Assembly: GCA_017557505.1 (NCBI GenBank)
Contig: JAFYYP010000031.1
Location: 1-40,991 of the forward strand
Source: Bacillota bacterium
Lineage (GTDB): Bacteria; Bacillota; Clostridia; Peptostreptococcales; Anaerovoracaceae
Reading direction: 5' to 3'
Length of the DNA stretch: 40,991 nucleotides
Made by a program: the position numbers and the translations under genes. Each line of letters opens with the position of its first letter. Within the stretch, counting starts at the first letter, position 1. A model generated the notes under the pieces. It had not been told where the DNA came from. It made no database searches and saw only the letters and a list, made by a program, of their open reading frames with translations. Below are positions 24,408-32,823 of the stretch, piece after piece.

Positions 24408-25496
24408 TTAACCGAGCCGTTTCACCATGTTTTCGTAATTCGCGCAGGCCATGAGCGCGGTCTCCTTCGCGATGCGACCTTCCTTGTAAAGCTTCAGCAG
24501 GCTGCCGTCCATCGTGCACATGCCTTCCGCGGCTCCCGCCTGCATCGCGGATTCGAGCTGATGCAGCTTGTCCTCGCGGATCATGTTCTGGATGGCCGTC
24601 GTGGACTTCATGATCTCGAACGCCGGGATCAGGGTGCCGTTCACGTCGGGAATGAGCTGCTGGCAGACGATGCCCTTGAGCATCTGCGACAGCTGGATCT
24701 TCACCTGCTGCTGCTGATTGGCCGGGAACACGTCCAGGATGCGGTTGATGGTGTTCGCCGCGCTGCTTGTGTGCAGCGTGGACAGCAGCAGCACGCCTGT
24801 CTCGGCAGACGTGATGGCGGCGGATACCGTATCGTAATCCCTCATCTCGCCCAGCAGGATGACGTCCGGGCTTTCGCGCAGCGCCGACCGCAGCGAATCC
24901 ATGTAGCCCGGCGTATCGATGGAGATCTCGCGCTGGGTGACGATGGACTTCTTGTGCGGATGAATATATTCGATGGGGTCTTCCATCGTGATGATGTGCG
25001 CCTCGCGGCTGGCGTTGATCCGGTCGATCAGGCAGGCCAGCGTCGTGGATTTGCCGGACCCTGCGGAGCCCGTGATCAGCACGAGACCTTTTTTCGTGTC
25101 CGCGAGCGACAGGACGGATTCCGGGATGCTGAGTTCCGCCGGGTCGGGCAGTCCGAAGCGGATGACCCGGATGACCGCTGCCAGAGAGCCTCTTTGCCGG
25201 AACACGTTGACGCGGAAGCGGCCCGTGCCGGGCAGAGCGAACGAAAAGTCGTCGTCCAGACCTTTCTCCACGTTCGTTTTGCTTCTGCCGCTGATCTCGT
25301 AGATATCGTCCACGCATGCGCGGATGTCCGACGGGATCATCTTCGGGCGGTCCAGCCGCTCCTGCACGTTGCCGATCTTGTACGTGATGGGGAGCCCCGC
25401 GACCACAAAGATGTCTTTGACGTCTTTGCGGACAGCCTGTTCGAGGATCGTGCGGATCTCCATGGATTCGTAAGCTTTTTTCTCGACGTCAGTCAT
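24408..25496 (-). CDS. PilT-type retraction ATPase
   Basis: This is a hexameric type IV pilus ATPase of the PilT/GspE superfamily. From the chosen ATG it has 362 residues, the PilT size, and lacks the long N-terminal domain of PilB. Visible motifs are the N-terminal DDDFSFAL at 81-88, Walker A GSAGSGKST at 143-151, the Asp box TMEDPIEYIH at 170-179, Walker B with GEMRD at 216-220, and the His box STLHTSSAANTI at 239-250. GGAGAG lies eight bases before the ATG, inside the end of the preceding gene. As no PilB is present here, it may power both assembly and retraction, or depend on an unlinked PilB. Confidence 0.9.
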   Translation of the reverse strand: MTDVEKKAYESMEIRTILEQAVRKDVKDIFVVAGLPITYKIGNVQERLDRPKMIPSDIRACVDDIYEISGRSKTNVEKGLDDDFSFALPGTGRFRVNVFRQRGSLAAVIRVIRFGLPDPAELSIPESVLSLADTKKGLVLITGSAGSGKSTTLACLIDRINASREAHIITMEDPIEYIHPHKKSIVTQREISIDTPGYMDSLRSALRESPDVILLGEMRDYDTVSAAITSAETGVLLLSTLHTSSAANTINRILDVFPANQQQQVKIQLSQMLKGIVCQQLIPDVNGTLIPAFEIMKSTTAIQNMIREDKLHQLESAMQAGAAEGMCTMDGSLLKLYKEGRIAKETALMACANYENMVKRLG

Positions 25497-25501
25497 AAGC
25501 G

Positions 25502-25891
25502 CTACTCTCCTGTCCAGATATTGTCGAGCTCGGTATCTTCTTCCCAATCCCGGATGAACTTCCAGGCGGCGATATCGTATGTGCCTTTGGCATTTCTCTT
25601 CAGCGTGTAGTCCAGGCGCAGCTGCCCGGTCTCCTGCGCGGCGGAACCGAGCGTGCCGCTGATCTCCGCCCGTCCTGCTTCAGGCGCTCTTCCTTCGCAG
25701 ACGTCCGCAAAGAACTGCTGCCCTTCCGCTTCCAACGCATAGCGCTCGGTCACGGTGTCGGCGTAACGCTGTGCCAGGCGCAGGTCGGCCTGGCCCGTCG
25801 TGACCGACAGGAAAGCCAGGATCGTGAGGCAGATGGCGATGACCGCCAGCAGCAGAGCGAGCGGCCCTAATTTGATGGGTACGTGCTTCAT
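25502..25891 (-). CDS. Small membrane-anchored protein of the pilus-like cluster
   Basis: This 129-residue protein has a short basic N terminus, one transmembrane helix at about 9-31 (LGPLALLLAVIAICLTILAF) and an extracytoplasmic domain ending in a Trp/Asp-rich tail. Its shape is that of a minor pilin or assembly protein, but there is no clear prepilin peptidase site (no Gly-Phe/Leu-x-x-x-Glu). It overlaps the preceding gene by four bases (ATGA) and lies five bases before pilT. I do not recognise a named family. Confidence 0.75.
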   Translation of the reverse strand: MKHVPIKLGPLALLLAVIAICLTILAFLSVTTGQADLRLAQRYADTVTERYALEAEGQQFFADVCEGRAPEAGRAEISGTLGSAAQETGQLRLDYTLKRNAKGTYDIAAWKFIRDWEEDTELDNIWTGE

Positions 25892-26388
25892 CGTCCTGCC
25901 TCCTGAATGTAAACAGCTGTTTCCAGCTCATAAATAGGATCTTCTGTGTTGGGGGTCCGGTAGACGGAGATCTTTCCGTCTGCCAGGGTCGCATCCTTGT
26001 TCGTCTGCGGCTTCCAGAAGATCTGCACCATGTAATACGGTCCTTCCTCGAAAGTGGCGGGTTTCAGATCCTTGTCGTAATAGGCGAAGATCAGGGCTTC
26101 CTGCCGCGAACGGGCTTCGACCGGGTACTGACTGGAGGTGCTGGCGATGGAAGCGTTTTCTCCCTCGTTCAGCAATTCGGTAAGTTCCGCCGGGCCTTCG
26201 GCCGCAGCGAAACGCTCCGCCGCAGATTCCGCCAGCCGGACGGCGTTCGTCAGATCCTTCGCCTTCGTGCTCTCGAGTTTTCCAAGACCGAACACGTTCG
26301 TCAGCAGCAGAATGACCGCGATAAAGCAGACGATCAGCAGGATCGTCTCGATATAGAAAGCCGTGATGTGCTCGTGTTTGTTCTTCAC
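25888..26388 (-). CDS. Small membrane-anchored protein of the pilus-like cluster
   Basis: The 166-residue protein has a transmembrane helix at about 10-34 (FYIETILLIVCFIAVILLL), followed by an extracytoplasmic region. A Glu near the start of the helix resembles the Glu5 of type IV pilins, but no Gly precedes it at the right place. It overlaps both neighbours by four bases, so the three genes are translationally coupled. A minor-pilin-like role is likely from shape and context; the family is not recognised. Confidence 0.75.
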   Translation of the reverse strand: MKNKHEHITAFYIETILLIVCFIAVILLLTNVFGLGKLESTKAKDLTNAVRLAESAAERFAAAEGPAELTELLNEGENASIASTSSQYPVEARSRQEALIFAYYDKDLKPATFEEGPYYMVQIFWKPQTNKDATLADGKISVYRTPNTEDPIYELETAVYIQEAGR

Positions 26389-26855
26389 TGCACACCTCCT
26401 TCGCTGCGGACGTAAATATAAGACTTACCGGCGTCCGTCGTGACCGCCAGCAGCCCGTCCTGCACCTCTTCCACGAGGAAGACGCCCGTTTCACCGATGA
26501 TCTCGGCATTCTCCGGGTCAAGCGGCGCATCCGTCTCGCTGTATTCTTCCACGAGGTTGCCGTCCAGCAGATACAGGCGGGACGTGAAGCCGGTATCCCC
26601 GTCCGCGATGACGAGGACGGAAGAATCTCCGTCCTGACGGATCTCGACGCAGCCTTCGCCGTCGCAGCTCTTCAAACAGGTCGAGACGTAGGAAAGCAGC
26701 ACGCGCGAATCGTCGTTGGCGTGCTGGGCCGCGACCGCTCCCCGGTAGTTCTGCGCGCCGAAGATCAGCAGCAGAAAGAAGCCGATCAGGAACAGAGCGG
26801 CGATGCCTATGGAATATAAGCCGAGCGGTGAAGTTTTCTTATCTTTGAACGACAT
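26385..26855 (-). CDS. Membrane-anchored DUF4860-like protein
   Basis: This 156-residue protein has one N-terminal transmembrane helix at about 13-33 and a beta-rich outer domain with two Cys near 61-69 (CLKSCDGEGC) that could form disulfides. It resembles the DUF4860 proteins I know from clostridial PilT/GspF clusters; that match is from memory. GGAG lies just before the ATG. It overlaps the next gene by four bases. It is probably part of a pilus or pseudopilus. Confidence 0.7.
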   Translation of the reverse strand: MSFKDKKTSPLGLYSIGIAALFLIGFFLLLIFGAQNYRGAVAAQHANDDSRVLLSYVSTCLKSCDGEGCVEIRQDGDSSVLVIADGDTGFTSRLYLLDGNLVEEYSETDAPLDPENAEIIGETGVFLVEEVQDGLLAVTTDAGKSYIYVRSEGGVQ

Positions 26856-26869
26856 AGTACTCCGTCCGT

Positions 26870-27181
26870 TTATTTATGGATCACCGTGATGTCGGGAGGC
26901 AGATTCGACGCGAACGCCTCGTACACCACGTAATAATCGTCTGTGTTCACCTGCAGGCCGTAGTGATCCTGCAGGTATTCGATATCCGGCGGATAGACGC
27001 CTTCCACGACGTAGCACTGCAGCGCGCTGCGCCGGATGGCGTCGCGGATGGCCGTGACCGTCTCTTCGTCCAGATCGCCGGAGCTCCCGGACAGCACAAA
27101 ACCTGCGCACACTGCAGCGAGGATGCACAGGCAGACGACCAGTATGATCCCTGTTTTCTTCTTACGTTTATCCTGATACAT
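26870..27181 (-). CDS. Small membrane-anchored pseudopilin-like protein
   Basis: This 103-residue protein has a basic start (YQDKRKKK), a transmembrane helix at about 10-31 and a compact outer domain with ALQCYVVEGVYPPDIEYL, where a Cys and a Tyr/Pro-rich segment resemble the alpha-beta loop of pseudopilins. The ribosome site is weak, and it follows pilC by three bases, so it is probably coupled to it. The function is inferred from context only. Confidence 0.7.
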   Translation of the reverse strand: MYQDKRKKKTGIILVVCLCILAAVCAGFVLSGSSGDLDEETVTAIRDAIRRSALQCYVVEGVYPPDIEYLQDHYGLQVNTDDYYVVYEAFASNLPPDITVIHK

Positions 27182-27184
27182 GGT

Positions 27185-28228
27185 TTAACCCACGGAATTC
27201 ATCATGCCGATGAGCGGCAGCATCACGCTCAGCAGGGACAGCCCCACCGTGACCATCAGAATGCCGGACAGCAGCGGGTCGACGAAGCCGACGACGCGGT
27301 CCACACCGTCCGAACAGTTGTCTTCGAGCAGGCCGGTCAGGCGCTCCAGCACCTCTTCCAGGTTGCCGCTGCGTTCGCCCGCCAGCAGCATGCGGCCGTA
27401 CGTGGGCTCGAACAGTTCCTCGTCGTACGCGGCCTGGGCGATGCTGTGGCCCTCGAGCATCTCTGCCGAAACTCTCTTCAGCTTCTCTTCCACAGGACCG
27501 TAATCCGCCATGGGGATGCTCTTCTCCACCGCTTCGTCCTGCATGTCGCCGCTCGCGATAAACGTCGCCAGCGCGGACGTGAAACGGAACATGGCCATAT
27601 CCTCCAGAATAGAGGCGCAGGCCGGGAACTTGCACAGGAAGCTTTCCACCGACGCGCGGTTTCCGCTCTTCCACATGCGGTAGCCGATCAGCAGGATAGC
27701 CGCGATGACGATCAGCACGATGAGCGCGATCCAGCAGAAGACGTAGGCCCAGCGCACGTAAGCGTACGAAGACGCGGCAAGGCTGCCTGTCAGTCTCTCG
27801 TAAACCGAGGTGAACGACGGCAGCACCATCTTGATCATGACTGCCAGCAGCATGATGATCAGCGCGATCATGACTGCGGGATATGTGAGGGCATTTTTGA
27901 TCTTTTCCGAGATCGTCTTCTGGTCCGCGTAGTAGCGCGCCAGCCGGAACAGGATGCCTTCCAGCTTGCCGGACGTTTCGCCGGCCTCCACCATCTGCAG
28001 CGCGTAATCCGGGAAGATGCCGCTTTGCTTCATGGCTGCGGCGAGGCCTTCTCCGGCGTCAACGTGCTCTTTCATGACAGAAAGACCGGATTCCAGAATG
28101 CCGCCGGTCTTCGTCTTACCGTGTTGGAGCAGATCCATCGCCTCATCCACCTGGATGCCGGAGCGGATCATCATGGCCATGCTCTCGCAGAAGGCGCTTA
28201 CGCCCATATGGTCTAATTGCTTGCTCAT
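27185..28228 (-). CDS. GspF/PilC-type inner-membrane platform protein
   Basis: This 347-residue protein belongs to the type II secretion F family, the membrane platform on which the pilus ATPase acts. Two GspF cytoplasmic domains are visible, starting with FCESMAMMIRSGIQVDEAM at about 13-31 and FTSALATFIASGDMQDEAV in the second half, with three transmembrane segments (ALTYPAVMIALIIMLLAV, FCWIALIVLIVIAAILLI and a C-terminal one). It begins 15 bases after the transglutaminase gene and is followed by four small anchored proteins and pilT. No secretin is expected in a Gram-positive. Confidence 0.9.
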   Translation of the reverse strand: MSKQLDHMGVSAFCESMAMMIRSGIQVDEAMDLLQHGKTKTGGILESGLSVMKEHVDAGEGLAAAMKQSGIFPDYALQMVEAGETSGKLEGILFRLARYYADQKTISEKIKNALTYPAVMIALIIMLLAVMIKMVLPSFTSVYERLTGSLAASSYAYVRWAYVFCWIALIVLIVIAAILLIGYRMWKSGNRASVESFLCKFPACASILEDMAMFRFTSALATFIASGDMQDEAVEKSIPMADYGPVEEKLKRVSAEMLEGHSIAQAAYDEELFEPTYGRMLLAGERSGNLEEVLERLTGLLEDNCSDGVDRVVGFVDPLLSGILMVTVGLSLLSVMLPLIGMMNSVG

Positions 28229-28243
28229 CGTTCGATACTCTCT

Positions 28244-29176
28244 TTAATACATGTAAACGTCTTTATAGTTGCCGCCGTCCCCGATGAAATTGCCGTCCGC
28301 GCCGTTGGCGGAGAACGTCAGATCCATGCGGGTCCAGTTCTGGGGATTCAGCTGATAACTGACGGTGACCCATCCGCTCTCCTTCGTGTAGAACATGTTC
28401 CACGCGTGATACAGTCCGTTCGGAGAGACGTAGCCGAAGATGACCTTCGTCGGGATGCCCTGGCTGCGCAGCATGGAAGCCGCGAGCGAAGCGTAGTCGA
28501 AGCAGATGCCCTTGCCGGTCGTCATGGTCTCGTCGGGCGTGGGCAGGTAGCCGGACTGCACGGTCTTCGCCTTCTGGTGGTCGTATTTGACCGTATTGCA
28601 GACGAAGTCGTAGATCGCCTTGATCTTTTCCAGATCCGTCTTGCAGCTCTTTGTGAGCTCCACGGCCTTGGCAACGCACTTGGAATCCTTGTTGTAATTC
28701 ACGTAGGCACTCGGGCGCAGGAACGGCTGGAACTGATCTTTGAGTGTGACCGCGCAGACGACGGAATGGATCTCCGCATATTTCTTTTCCGACGTATTCT
28801 TCATGATGCGGAACTTGTACTCGCCGTTTCCGCTCTGCAGCGGGAAGATCGAGGGTGTGCCGTCGTTCTTCATGTCGTAATTGTATTTGATCTCTCCGCA
28901 GATGACCTGGAACTTCAGGCGCTTGTCGGAGATCGCCGCGACGGCGACGTAGCCGTCCGAAACGTGGGAAACGTCGATCCAGGCGTTGCCTTTTGCATTC
29001 GCCTTACCCTTGTCGAACACGGACTCCAGGATGGTAGGTGCCGAGGCTGTCTCGGCGCTCACCTGGACGGTCTGGGAATCCGCATAAGCGGTATACGATT
29101 GTTCGATGGCGCCCGAGCATGCGGTAAAGGTAAGCAGTACGGACAGCGTCAGGGCCAGCAATCTTCTCTTCTTCAC
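28244..29176 (-). CDS. Transglutaminase-like lipoprotein
   Basis: The protein of 310 residues begins with a signal sequence and a lipobox ending at Cys20 (TFTAC), so it is anchored outside the cell. A transglutaminase-like (papain-fold) domain spans about 180-290 with catalytic Cys225 (GKGICFDYAS) and His257 (YHAWN); Asp285 is a candidate third residue but lacks the usual DPTF setting. Such domains act as proteases or cross-linking enzymes on surface proteins. The start is GTG with AAGGAGA seven bases before it. It is the first gene of the pilus-like unit, only 15 bases ahead of pilC, which hints at processing or cross-linking of the surface structure. Confidence 0.85.
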   Translation of the reverse strand: MKKRRLLALTLSVLLTFTACSGAIEQSYTAYADSQTVQVSAETASAPTILESVFDKGKANAKGNAWIDVSHVSDGYVAVAAISDKRLKFQVICGEIKYNYDMKNDGTPSIFPLQSGNGEYKFRIMKNTSEKKYAEIHSVVCAVTLKDQFQPFLRPSAYVNYNKDSKCVAKAVELTKSCKTDLEKIKAIYDFVCNTVKYDHQKAKTVQSGYLPTPDETMTTGKGICFDYASLAASMLRSQGIPTKVIFGYVSPNGLYHAWNMFYTKESGWVTVSYQLNPQNWTRMDLTFSANGADGNFIGDGGNYKDVYMY

Positions 29177-29202
29177 GGGAGGATCTCCTTTACGTTACTT
29201 GT

Positions 29203-29208
29203 ATTATA
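29203..29208 (-). promoter_or_regulatory. Predicted -10 box of the transglutaminase-pil unit
   Basis: A perfect TATAAT on the minus strand lies 26 bases upstream of the GTG start, in an AT-rich gap. I do not see a good -35 box at 16-18 bases, so the promoter may need an activator. Confidence 0.4.
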
Positions 29209-29282
29209 TAGGAAGCAAGCAATTTTATCCATATAGAACTGTTTACCGATTAGACGGACAGTGGGAAGTTTTTGTTTCATAA

Positions 29283-29311
29283 AAAAGACCGGGCGTTTTT
29301 CCCAGTCTTTT
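29283..29311. terminator. Terminator after the pepV-like gene
   Basis: AAAAGACCGGG (29283-29293) pairs with CCCAGTCTTTT (29301-29311) with one wobble around a 7-base loop, and on the minus strand it is followed by a T run. It ends the SDR-ygeY-pepV unit. Confidence 0.85.
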
Positions 29312-29327
29312 GCGGCGTGAGTTTATG

Positions 29328-30734
29328 CTATTCACAGGCCAGCGCAATAATGGCGTCCGCGATCATGCAGCAGTTGAAATACAACTGTTCGAGGTCGATG
29401 AATTCGTTTGCCACGTGGGCATGCGCTTCGCACAGATAGCCTTCCGGACCGAAGCTGACCGCGTTGGGCAGATGGCGCGCATACGTGCCGCCGCCGATGT
29501 GCATCGGCTTCATATTCTCGCCTGTGCGGCTGTTGAACACGTCCATGAGCTTCTGCACGAACGGCGTGTCGTCCGGAATGCAGTATCCCTGACCGAACTC
29601 ATATTCTTTCAAGGTTGCGCCGGCTTTCGCCATGCCTGCTTCGAGTTTTTTCCGGACCTCGTCTGAGGACATGGAGATGGGTACGCGCAGGTCGAACGTG
29701 ACGGTGTAGCCCGCCTCGTTCCAGTTCATGAGGCCTGCGTTGAACGTCAGGCGGCCGGAGGCGTCTTCCTGATCCAGGTCGAACGGTTCGCCGTACAGCG
29801 TCATGCCGAGCACGTCCGCCAGGCCGCGCACGGCTTCGCCGTCTTCGCCTTCGAGAGGCAGCTTTGCCAGCAGCTGCAGCATGGCCTGCATCGCGTTGTC
29901 GCCGTCCGCCGGCATGGATGCGTGAGCCGTGTTGCCGATCACTTTGATCTTCGTGGCGTCCCCTTCTTCCGTGAGCACGACGCCGAACGGGCGGTCCTCC
30001 GCATAGCTCTCCGCAATGGGCTGGACGATCTCGATGGACAGAGGCACGAGACCTTCCGCTTCGCCCGGGACCGCGTTGACCACGGTGCCGGACTGCAGGC
30101 GGATATTCGAATCATAGCGGCGCTCGAATGCAGCTTCCGCCCTGCTCTTTTCGGAGTTCGTCAGCGGATATTCGCCGTCCGGGGAAATGGAGAAGTCAGG
30201 CGCAGGTCTGTGCGCCAGGAAGTATTCCAGGCAGCGCATGCCGGTCTCTTCGTTGCAGCCCAGGATGAGGTTGACGTTCTTCTTCAGCTTGTAGCCGCAC
30301 TCTTTGACCGCTTTCAGCGCCCACAGGGAGGCCACAGCCGGACCCTTGTCGTCGATGGCGCCGCGGCCGTACAGCTTGCCGTCCGCGATGACCGCGCCGT
30401 ACGGCGGATAGTCCCAGCCCGTGGATTCGGGCACGACGTCCAGATGGGCGAGGATGCCGAAAGTCTCAGGCTTTTCGCTCTCCGGAACCTCTGCGGGAAC
30501 GAAGATGCTGCCGCAGTAGCCATCCACGCTCTCGCCGTCGAATCCGAGGCGTTTCGCGATTCCCAGCGCTTCCTGCAGGCAGTCATACGTGATGGGGCCG
30601 AACGGCTTACCTTCTTCGGGGACTGCCGTCTCGTCCTCCACGGTGCGGTAGCGCAGCAGAGTTTGCAGATCTTCGATGACTTCCGGCTGATGCGCTCTCA
30701 GCCAGGCGTCTATATTTACGTCTCTTGCTTTCAT
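29328..30734 (-). CDS. pepV: PepV-like M20 dipeptidase
   Basis: This is a cytoplasmic two-zinc dipeptidase of the PepV/Xaa-His dipeptidase group, which releases amino acids from short peptides. At 468 residues it has the PepV length. The metal and catalytic residues are His97 and Asp99 (HLDVVPE), Asp128 (GAIDDKG), Glu162-Glu163 (NEETG), Asp186 (SPDGEYP) and a late His in GGGTYARHLPNAV. It lies eight bases after the YgeY-like gene and before a strong terminator. It fits a peptide-using lifestyle together with the oligopeptide-binding protein at the window end. Confidence 0.92.
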   Translation of the reverse strand: MKARDVNIDAWLRAHQPEVIEDLQTLLRYRTVEDETAVPEEGKPFGPITYDCLQEALGIAKRLGFDGESVDGYCGSIFVPAEVPESEKPETFGILAHLDVVPESTGWDYPPYGAVIADGKLYGRGAIDDKGPAVASLWALKAVKECGYKLKKNVNLILGCNEETGMRCLEYFLAHRPAPDFSISPDGEYPLTNSEKSRAEAAFERRYDSNIRLQSGTVVNAVPGEAEGLVPLSIEIVQPIAESYAEDRPFGVVLTEEGDATKIKVIGNTAHASMPADGDNAMQAMLQLLAKLPLEGEDGEAVRGLADVLGMTLYGEPFDLDQEDASGRLTFNAGLMNWNEAGYTVTFDLRVPISMSSDEVRKKLEAGMAKAGATLKEYEFGQGYCIPDDTPFVQKLMDVFNSRTGENMKPMHIGGGTYARHLPNAVSFGPEGYLCEAHAHVANEFIDLEQLYFNCCMIADAIIALACE

Positions 30735-30742
30735 AGTGCTCC

Positions 30743-31915
30743 TTATTTCAGCAGTGCTCTCATGATGGATTTGTAGCAGCCGTACACGCCGTCCAGCTGG
30801 GTCAGCTCGATGTACTCGTCGATGACGTGGGCCTGGCTCTCGTTGGAAGGTCCCATGCCGAGCGTCGGAATGCCCGCCTCGCCTGCATAGTGCGACGCGT
30901 TGGTGCAGAAGTTGTAGATGGTGATCTCAGGATTGAAGCCGTCCGCCTTCAGCTGGTTATAGGCAGCCTGGACGAAATCGTCTTCTTTCTTGTACAGCCA
31001 GCCCGGGAAGAAACGCTCGCCGCGGATCTTCGCGCCGGTGTAACAGTCCTCTTCGCCAACGGCGTAGGAGACCTTCGCTTTCAGCTGGGGATCTTCCGCC
31101 ATCATCTTATCGAGCAGCGCCTGCAGCGGGGCGAGGACGCTTTCCTTCGTTTCGCCGGTCAGCAGCCGCCTGTCGTAGGTGCAGCGGCAGTATTCCGGAA
31201 CGACGGAAGCGCCGGGATACGGGCTGGACTTGATGTCCGTCAGTTCCAGGATTCCCTTGCCCAGCACGGGATGTTCTTCCGGAACGAGCTTGCGGATCTC
31301 TTCGATGACCTTCGCCATCTTGTACACCGCGTTGATGCCCTTGTCCGGGTTCGCGGAATGCGCAGGCTTGCCGAACGTCTCGACGACGATCTCCGCGCGG
31401 CCTCTCTGGCCGATCTTCAGGTTCAGATCCGAAGCTTCGCCGATGACCACGACGTCGGGCTTGACCGCCGCGCTGATCTTCGAGCTCGCGATGCCTTCGA
31501 AGCACTCTTCGTGCACGACGCCCGCGATCCAGATCTCGCCGGCAAAGTCGCGGTCCGTCTCGTCCGCAAAGTCCGCGGCGGCCATGCACATGGCGGACAG
31601 CGCGCCCTTCATGTCGGACGTGCCGCGGCCGTAGAGCTTGCCATCCTTGATGTCTCCTGCCCAGGGATCCATGGTCCATTTCGTCAGGTCGTTGACGGGA
31701 ACAGTATCCATATGGCCATCGAACAGGATCTTTTTGCCGGGTCTTTTGCCCTTGATGCAGCCCATAATGCTGCCGTATTCGTCGACTTTAACCTCATCGA
31801 AGCCTCTTTCGACAAAAAACTGTTCCAGAAGAGCGGCGACGCCGCCCTCTTCGCCGGAAACGCTGCCGGCCTGGATCAGTGACTGTAAAAACGGTACGAG
31901 TTTTTCGTTCTGCAT
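30743..31915 (-). CDS. YgeY-like M20 hydrolase
   Basis: This 390-residue M20 metallohydrolase has His68 and Asp70 (DGHMDTV), Asp101 (GRGTSDMKG) and Glu136-Glu137 (HEECFEG). The segments IGQRGRAEIVVETFGKPAHS and NPDKGINAVYKM strongly resemble E. coli YgeY, a hydrolase tied to selenium-dependent purine-type catabolism (family knowledge). None of the other genes of that cluster (ygfK, ssnA, hydA) is here, so an amino-acid deacylase or peptidase role is equally possible. It sits 44 bases after the SDR gene, with a possible extended -10 promoter of its own. Confidence 0.88.
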   Translation of the reverse strand: MQNEKLVPFLQSLIQAGSVSGEEGGVAALLEQFFVERGFDEVKVDEYGSIMGCIKGKRPGKKILFDGHMDTVPVNDLTKWTMDPWAGDIKDGKLYGRGTSDMKGALSAMCMAAADFADETDRDFAGEIWIAGVVHEECFEGIASSKISAAVKPDVVVIGEASDLNLKIGQRGRAEIVVETFGKPAHSANPDKGINAVYKMAKVIEEIRKLVPEEHPVLGKGILELTDIKSSPYPGASVVPEYCRCTYDRRLLTGETKESVLAPLQALLDKMMAEDPQLKAKVSYAVGEEDCYTGAKIRGERFFPGWLYKKEDDFVQAAYNQLKADGFNPEITIYNFCTNASHYAGEAGIPTLGMGPSNESQAHVIDEYIELTQLDGVYGCYKSIMRALLK

Positions 31916-31943
31916 AGTCGCGTCCTCCTCTCGCTACGCTTTC

Positions 31944-31952
31944 AGTATATCA
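31944..31952 (-). promoter_or_regulatory. Possible internal promoter before the YgeY-like gene
   Basis: TGATATACT on the minus strand is a good extended -10 box (TG-N-TATACT) in the 44-base gap between the SDR and YgeY-like genes. No convincing -35 box is seen. Confidence 0.35.
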
Positions 31953-31959
31953 TAAAAGG

Positions 31960-32721
31960 CTATTGTTTTCCCTGCTGTTTGCACCACGTATCCATAACGA
32001 CGTCTGTGGGCAGGAATTTGACCAGTCTTACCTGCCGGCGCACGGGAGCGCCGAGGATGGAGACCTTCTTTTTCTTCTTCAGATCTTTCATGGCCTGTTC
32101 GATCACCTGCTGCGGCGTATACCAGCGATCGTAGTATTTGATCGTATCGTCGTGCACCGCGCGGTCCATGAACTCCGTTTTGATCCAGCCCGGGCACACG
32201 CACATCACGTGCACGCCGCGGGACTTCAGTTCCCTGCCGAGTCCCCGGGAAAAACTTAAAACGTAGGCTTTGCTGGCCGCGTAGACGTTCAGGAACGGCA
32301 CGGGCTGCCAGCTGGAATTGGAGCCGAGGTTGACGATGCTGTCGCCCTTTTCCATATACGGCAGACTGAGCAGGCACATGGCGGTCAGGGCCTTGTCGTT
32401 CAGGTCGACGATGCCGAGCTGACCCTCGAGATCCATGTCCTCGAACGTGCCGAACAGGCCGTAGCCTGCGGCATTCACAAGGATGCGGATGCGCGGCTTT
32501 TCCGCCTCGAGCAGCTGCTTATATACTTCGAAATTCGCGGTGTCCGACAGGTCCCAGGCCAGCGGCCGCACCTTTGCCCGGCACGTACCCTGCAGTTCCT
32601 GCAGCCGATCTTCCCTGCGGGCGATCACCCAGAGTTCGTCCAAGACGTATTCCTTGTCGATCGCATATACGAATTCCCTTCCCATGCCGGAGGACGCTCC
32701 GGTGATGACGGCAATATTCAT
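31960..32721 (-). CDS. Short-chain dehydrogenase/reductase
   Basis: This 253-residue SDR enzyme has the nucleotide motif TGASSGMG at 7-14, NAAG at 83-86, a Ser near 134 and the catalytic Tyr147 and Lys151 (YAASK). Asp57 (WDLSD) fits cofactor binding. Two basic residues after the second strand (ARRED at 34-38) suggest NADPH. It resembles the YqjQ/DltE-like SDRs that act on lipids or unknown carbonyls; the substrate is unknown. The ATG follows AGGAGAG. Upstream lies a degenerate intergenic stretch. Confidence 0.9.
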   Translation of the reverse strand: MNIAVITGASSGMGREFVYAIDKEYVLDELWVIARREDRLQELQGTCRAKVRPLAWDLSDTANFEVYKQLLEAEKPRIRILVNAAGYGLFGTFEDMDLEGQLGIVDLNDKALTAMCLLSLPYMEKGDSIVNLGSNSSWQPVPFLNVYAASKAYVLSFSRGLGRELKSRGVHVMCVCPGWIKTEFMDRAVHDDTIKYYDRWYTPQQVIEQAMKDLKKKKKVSILGAPVRRQVRLVKFLPTDVVMDTWCKQQGKQ

Positions 32722-32823
32722 GCGGGTCTCTCCTGATCAAAAAAACTAAATAGCAGTATAAAAGATTCGCTACATCTATGCTTATTGTACCACACGTAAG
32801 TTATAGCAAAACGACAAAGGCAA

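Noticed and set aside
24408-28228. Tad/Flp pilus or type II secretion system
   Set aside because: The ATPase has PilT length and motifs, a single GspF protein is present and not the TadB/TadC pair, and no Flp pilin is seen.
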